A stretch of DNA of 9,125 nucleotides from NCBI GenBank assembly GCA_017999235.1, contig JAGOBN010000118.1, forward strand, positions 1-9,125, written 5' to 3'. The notes under the pieces were generated by a model that had not been told where the DNA came from, searched no databases, and was given only the letters and a program-made list of their open reading frames with translations. Shown here one piece after another: positions 6,822 to 9,125 of the stretch. The DNA comes from Anaerolineales bacterium. Lineage in GTDB: Bacteria; Chloroflexota; Anaerolineae; Anaerolineales; UBA6663. Made by a program: the position numbers and the translations under genes. The stretch's first letter is position 1; the number at the start of each line of letters is the position of its first letter.

Positions 6822-6895
6822 TATGCTACCATGCATAAGCGCCGCTCGGCGGTTGAGATCATCCACCTTTAGCTCGTTTGGAATTGACCGATCCG

Positions 6896-7990
6896 ATGGC
6901 TTTTGAATCCACGCCTGAGCTGGAGGCCAGCGGCGAAGATCAGCAAGCACCACGCATCCTCGCGCGGCTAATTCTGATCGCATGGGCGGCCTATTTCTTC
7001 GTCATCCTCCTCGGCCGCTTTTACAACGATCCGAAGTTGGTGGCTGTGGCGCTGGTAGCCAGCCTGTTGCAGATCATCCCGTTTGGGCTCCTGCGGCTGC
7101 GCCGGATTGGCGCCAGCAGCCTCGTCTTCCTGCTCAGTGTCTTAGGGGTCGTAACCGCCATCGCCACTGCCGGTCAGGGCATTCGCGACCTGGCGGTTGC
7201 GACCTTTCCGATCATCTTTATTTTTTCCAGCCTGACCTTCAACCGCGTCATTTTTGGAGTGTGTGTCGGCTTAACGCTGGCGGCGATCGGCTGGCTGGTT
7301 TTTGGCGAGGCTCTGGGTTGGTTCGTCACCCAGCCGTACAACACACCCAGCTGGGTCGACTTCCTCATCGTGGCCGTCATCATGCTGGTCTCGGCCTTCG
7401 CGGTCGATTTGCTAGCCACCAACCTGCGGCGCAGTCTGCGGCAGGCCCGCTGGGAAATCATGCAGCGCAAACGCATCGAGGCCCAACTGCGCTATCAGAG
7501 CACCCACGATCCCTTAACTGAAGTGTATAACCGCGCTTTCTTCGACGATGAGCTGACCCGGCTGGAAACCGCCGCCTTCCCGGTTAGCATAGTGATCGCC
7601 GATGTGGACCGCTTAAAGGCCACCAATGATACCCAAGGCCACGCGGCCGGCGATGCGCTCCTGCGCCGGGCCGCCCGGCTGCTGCGCGCGGCTTTTCGCA
7701 CGGCCGATGTGCTGGCGCGCATCGGCGGCGACGAGTTTGTTGTGCTGCTGCCGGCGACCGACGCAGCTACGTCCGGGCACATTCTGACCCGCGTGCGCGC
7801 GCATCTCGCGGAGCACAACGCCGACCACCCGGAGGCCCCCGTCCACCTGTCGCTGGGGAGCGCGACCGCCGACCACGGCCACCTGATCGAAACATTCAGG
7901 CTGGCCGATCAGCGCATGTATGCGGACAAGGCCGCGCGCTCGGCCGGCCGGCTGCCGCGTTCGGCGACGAGTCAGACTGAACACCTATGA
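6896..7990 (+). CDS. Membrane diguanylate cyclase (six-TM sensor + GGDEF)
   Basis: 364 aa. About six membrane segments (res 21-43, 47-67, 73-93, 98-116, 118-140 and 153-175) form an N-terminal input region that I do not recognise as a named family. A helical linker (176-200) leads into a GGDEF domain (about 203-352). The domain starts with HDPLTEVYNRAFF and has Asp236 in VIADVDRLKATND (metal/substrate binding), the intact GGDEF signature (277-281) and an RxxD inhibitory I-site (RTAD, 268-271) exactly five residues upstream. It should condense two GTP to cyclic-di-GMP with product feedback inhibition. The C-terminal part (LSLGSAT, then RLADQRMYADKAARSAG) is complete though slightly short. The start is uncertain: the ATG at 6896 lacks a clear Shine-Dalgarno and a TTG at 6878 would add six residues. 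Divergent from the HD-GYP gene and 9 bases before the next sensor gene, hence likely cotranscribed with it. Confidence 0.93.
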   Translation: MAFESTPELEASGEDQQAPRILARLILIAWAAYFFVILLGRFYNDPKLVAVALVASLLQIIPFGLLRLRRIGASSLVFLLSVLGVVTAIATAGQGIRDLAVATFPIIFIFSSLTFNRVIFGVCVGLTLAAIGWLVFGEALGWFVTQPYNTPSWVDFLIVAVIMLVSAFAVDLLATNLRRSLRQARWEIMQRKRIEAQLRYQSTHDPLTEVYNRAFFDDELTRLETAAFPVSIVIADVDRLKATNDTQGHAAGDALLRRAARLLRAAFRTADVLARIGGDEFVVLLPATDAATSGHILTRVRAHLAEHNADHPEAPVHLSLGSATADHGHLIETFRLADQRMYADKAARSAGRLPRSATSQTEHL

Positions 7991-7993
7991 GGT
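7989..7993 (+). promoter_or_regulatory. Ribosome binding site of the PAS sensor gene
   Basis: GAGGT overlapping the TGA stop (7988-7990) of the GGDEF gene, 6 bases before the ATG at 8000. Supports cotranscription and coupling. Confidence 0.6.
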
Positions 7994-7999
7994 CAAACG

Positions 8000-9125
8000 A
8001 TGTTGAACGCGATCAGGCGGTGGTGGTCTCCGCCGCACTTTGACCATGACCCGGAACAAGCGGCGCAAGCGCGGGTGATCAATGCGCTCATCCTCAACAC
8101 GGGCGCACTCCTGCTCGTGGCCGCCGTGATCCTCGTCCCTTTCTTTGTCGTTCAGAAAATCAGCGCCTGGGGTCTGCTGGGCGTGCTGTTGGGCGTCCTG
8201 GCGCTGGGCCGGGCGTTGATTTTCCGGGGACGTTTCCGGCTGGGCGTCACCGTCATCCTGACGGTGAGCTGGCTGTGCTTTCTGGCTCTGACCCTGATCT
8301 CAACCGGCGCCGCCAACCCCGGCATGTTTTACCTGGCGTCGGTCATCTTGATTGCCGGCTTCGTCCTCGGCCGCCGGGCGGCGAATGCCCTCACGCTTCT
8401 GGCGGTCCTGATCGCCCTGGCCGTTAACGGGCTGGGGAGCCAGGGTCTGGCGCTGCCGGCGGTCTTTATTTTTACCCCGCTCACCGGCTGGGTGGCCTTT
8501 GGATTGGGCCTGGCATTCATGAACAGCGCGCGGAGCTTGTTTGTGAGCCACCTGGAAGATGCGCTGGCGCGCGCGCGGCAGGAAAATGCGGCCCGGCAGG
8601 CGGCTGAGGCCACCCTGCGCGAGAGCGAGGCGAAGTTTAGGGCCCAGTACCTGGGCTTCCCCCTGCCCACCTACACCTGGCGGCAGGCCGGCGAGGACTG
8701 GGTGCTGGTGGATTACAACGCCAGCGCGCTGGCGTTTACCCAGGGCCAGGTGGTCAACGTGCTGGGCCAGGCCGCCGGCGTCGTCTACCGCGCCGATCCG
8801 GAGACGCTGCATGAACTCAGCCAATGCGGCCGCACCCGGACCAATGCCCAGGTTGAGCGCTGGCACCGCCTGGCCTCGACCGGCGAGCGCAAATACTTGG
8901 CGCTCAACTACACCTTTGTGCCGCCGGACCTGGTGATGGTTCACACGGACGATATTACCGAGCGCCGGCGAAACGAGGCGGCGGTGCGCGCCAGCGAGGC
9001 GCGCTTCCGCGCGGTGGTCGAACACACCAGTCAGGGCATCGTTTTTATGGACGCCGCCCGCCGGATCGTTTATGCCAGCCCCGCCTATATCCAGCTGATC
9101 GGCACGGCGCCCCAAGACCTCATCG
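8000..9125 (+). CDS. Multi-pass membrane PAS sensor protein, 3' end outside window
   Basis: The first 375 residues are visible, with no stop before the edge. The N-terminus (MLNAIRRWWSPPHFDHDPEQ) precedes about six membrane segments (res 30-51, 56-75, 82-102, 107-124, 126-145 and 153-175). A helical linker (176-211, with LARARQENAARQAAEATLRE) follows, then a first PAS (about 212-322, containing LVDYNASALAFT and ending VHTDDITERRRNE) and the beginning of a second (from about 335: FRAVVEHTSQGIVFMDAARR). The output domain is not visible. Histidine kinase, GGDEF/EAL or GAF-containing forms are all compatible, with a kinase or a second c-di-GMP enzyme most likely given the neighbours. The ATG at 8000 has GAGGT 6 bases upstream and follows the GGDEF stop by 9 bases. 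Family-level assignment is limited to PAS sensor. Confidence 0.88.
   Translation, partial: MLNAIRRWWSPPHFDHDPEQAAQARVINALILNTGALLLVAAVILVPFFVVQKISAWGLLGVLLGVLALGRALIFRGRFRLGVTVILTVSWLCFLALTLISTGAANPGMFYLASVILIAGFVLGRRAANALTLLAVLIALAVNGLGSQGLALPAVFIFTPLTGWVAFGLGLAFMNSARSLFVSHLEDALARARQENAARQAAEATLRESEAKFRAQYLGFPLPTYTWRQAGEDWVLVDYNASALAFTQGQVVNVLGQAAGVVYRADPETLHELSQCGRTRTNAQVERWHRLASTGERKYLALNYTFVPPDLVMVHTDDITERRRNEAAVRASEARFRAVVEHTSQGIVFMDAARRIVYASPAYIQLIGTAPQDLI

Larger units (their letters stand above)
6675..6895. promoter_or_regulatory. Divergent intergenic region between HD-GYP and GGDEF genes
   Basis: This 221-base gap must hold promoters for both directions. For the plus strand the best candidate is TTGCCC (6798-6803), 18 bases, TATGCT (6822-6827), a moderate match. 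Between these boxes lies an inverted repeat, GCCCATC (6800-6806) and GATGGGC (6815-6821), with an 8-base spacer. A small hairpin CCGC-TCG-GCGG (6842-6852) follows. For the minus strand I see only weak candidates (a TTGCCT near 6768-6773). No small gene with good support was found here. Confidence 0.45.

Noticed and set aside
6675..6983. N-terminal extension of the HD-GYP sensor by 103 codons
   Set aside because: It would overlap the start of the divergent GGDEF gene, shows no domain, and lies upstream of a good ribosome binding site and ATG at 6674 that leads straight into the membrane segments.
8300..9115. Minus-strand open frame of 271 codons at the right edge
   Set aside because: It lies opposite the PAS sensor, whose frame has membrane segments, PAS motifs and a ribosome binding site; the minus reading has no recognisable domain.
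1..9125. CRISPR array, tRNA, rRNA, insertion sequence or toxin-antitoxin module
   Set aside because: No regularly spaced repeats, no RNA gene signatures, no transposase and no small paired genes were found on either strand.

Overview
This is a high-GC (roughly two-thirds G+C by eye) bacterial chromosomal window, densely packed with protein genes. I see no rRNA, tRNA, CRISPR array or insertion sequence. Multi-PAS/GAF sensors with poorly conserved multi-pass membrane inputs, a TlpA-type thioredoxin next to an Lgt-like protein, and a solo tyrosine recombinase would fit a Chloroflexota (Anaerolineae-like) genome. That assignment rests on gene style only and is tentative.

Layout: positions 31-2881 hold four minus-strand genes. 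Read in their transcription direction they are a tyrosine recombinase (2881-1916), a short GC-rich hairpin, a Nudix hydrolase (about 1875-1381), a membrane-anchored TlpA/ResA-like thioredoxin (1384-806, overlapping the Nudix gene by 4 bases as GTGA) and an Lgt-like multi-pass membrane protein (804-31, 1 base after the thioredoxin stop). The last three look like one translationally coupled operon. The Lgt-like protein lacks residues needed for prolipoprotein diacylglyceryl transfer. Upstream of the recombinase is an AT-rich island with a near-consensus sigma-70-type promoter embedded in a 44-bp dyad; its centre (GATAA-N6-TTATC) has the geometry of a Xer/dif-type recombination site.

Positions 2991-6674 (minus) encode a 1227-residue membrane sensor: two N-terminal membrane segments, a collapsed PAS remnant, two intact PAS domains, four GAF domains and a C-terminal HD-GYP domain with a complete active-site motif set, so a likely c-di-GMP phosphodiesterase. 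Divergently, across 221 bases, runs a plus-strand pair: a six-TM GGDEF diguanylate cyclase with an intact inhibitory I-site (6896-7990), then, 9 bases later, a six-TM PAS sensor that runs off the right edge (8000-9125).

The right two thirds therefore form a cyclic-di-GMP signalling locus with opposing enzymes transcribed from a shared intergenic region. The left third combines envelope redox and nucleotide-hygiene functions with a recombinase. The palindromic octamer GGCCGGCC occurs at least 11 times, about tenfold more than base composition alone predicts.
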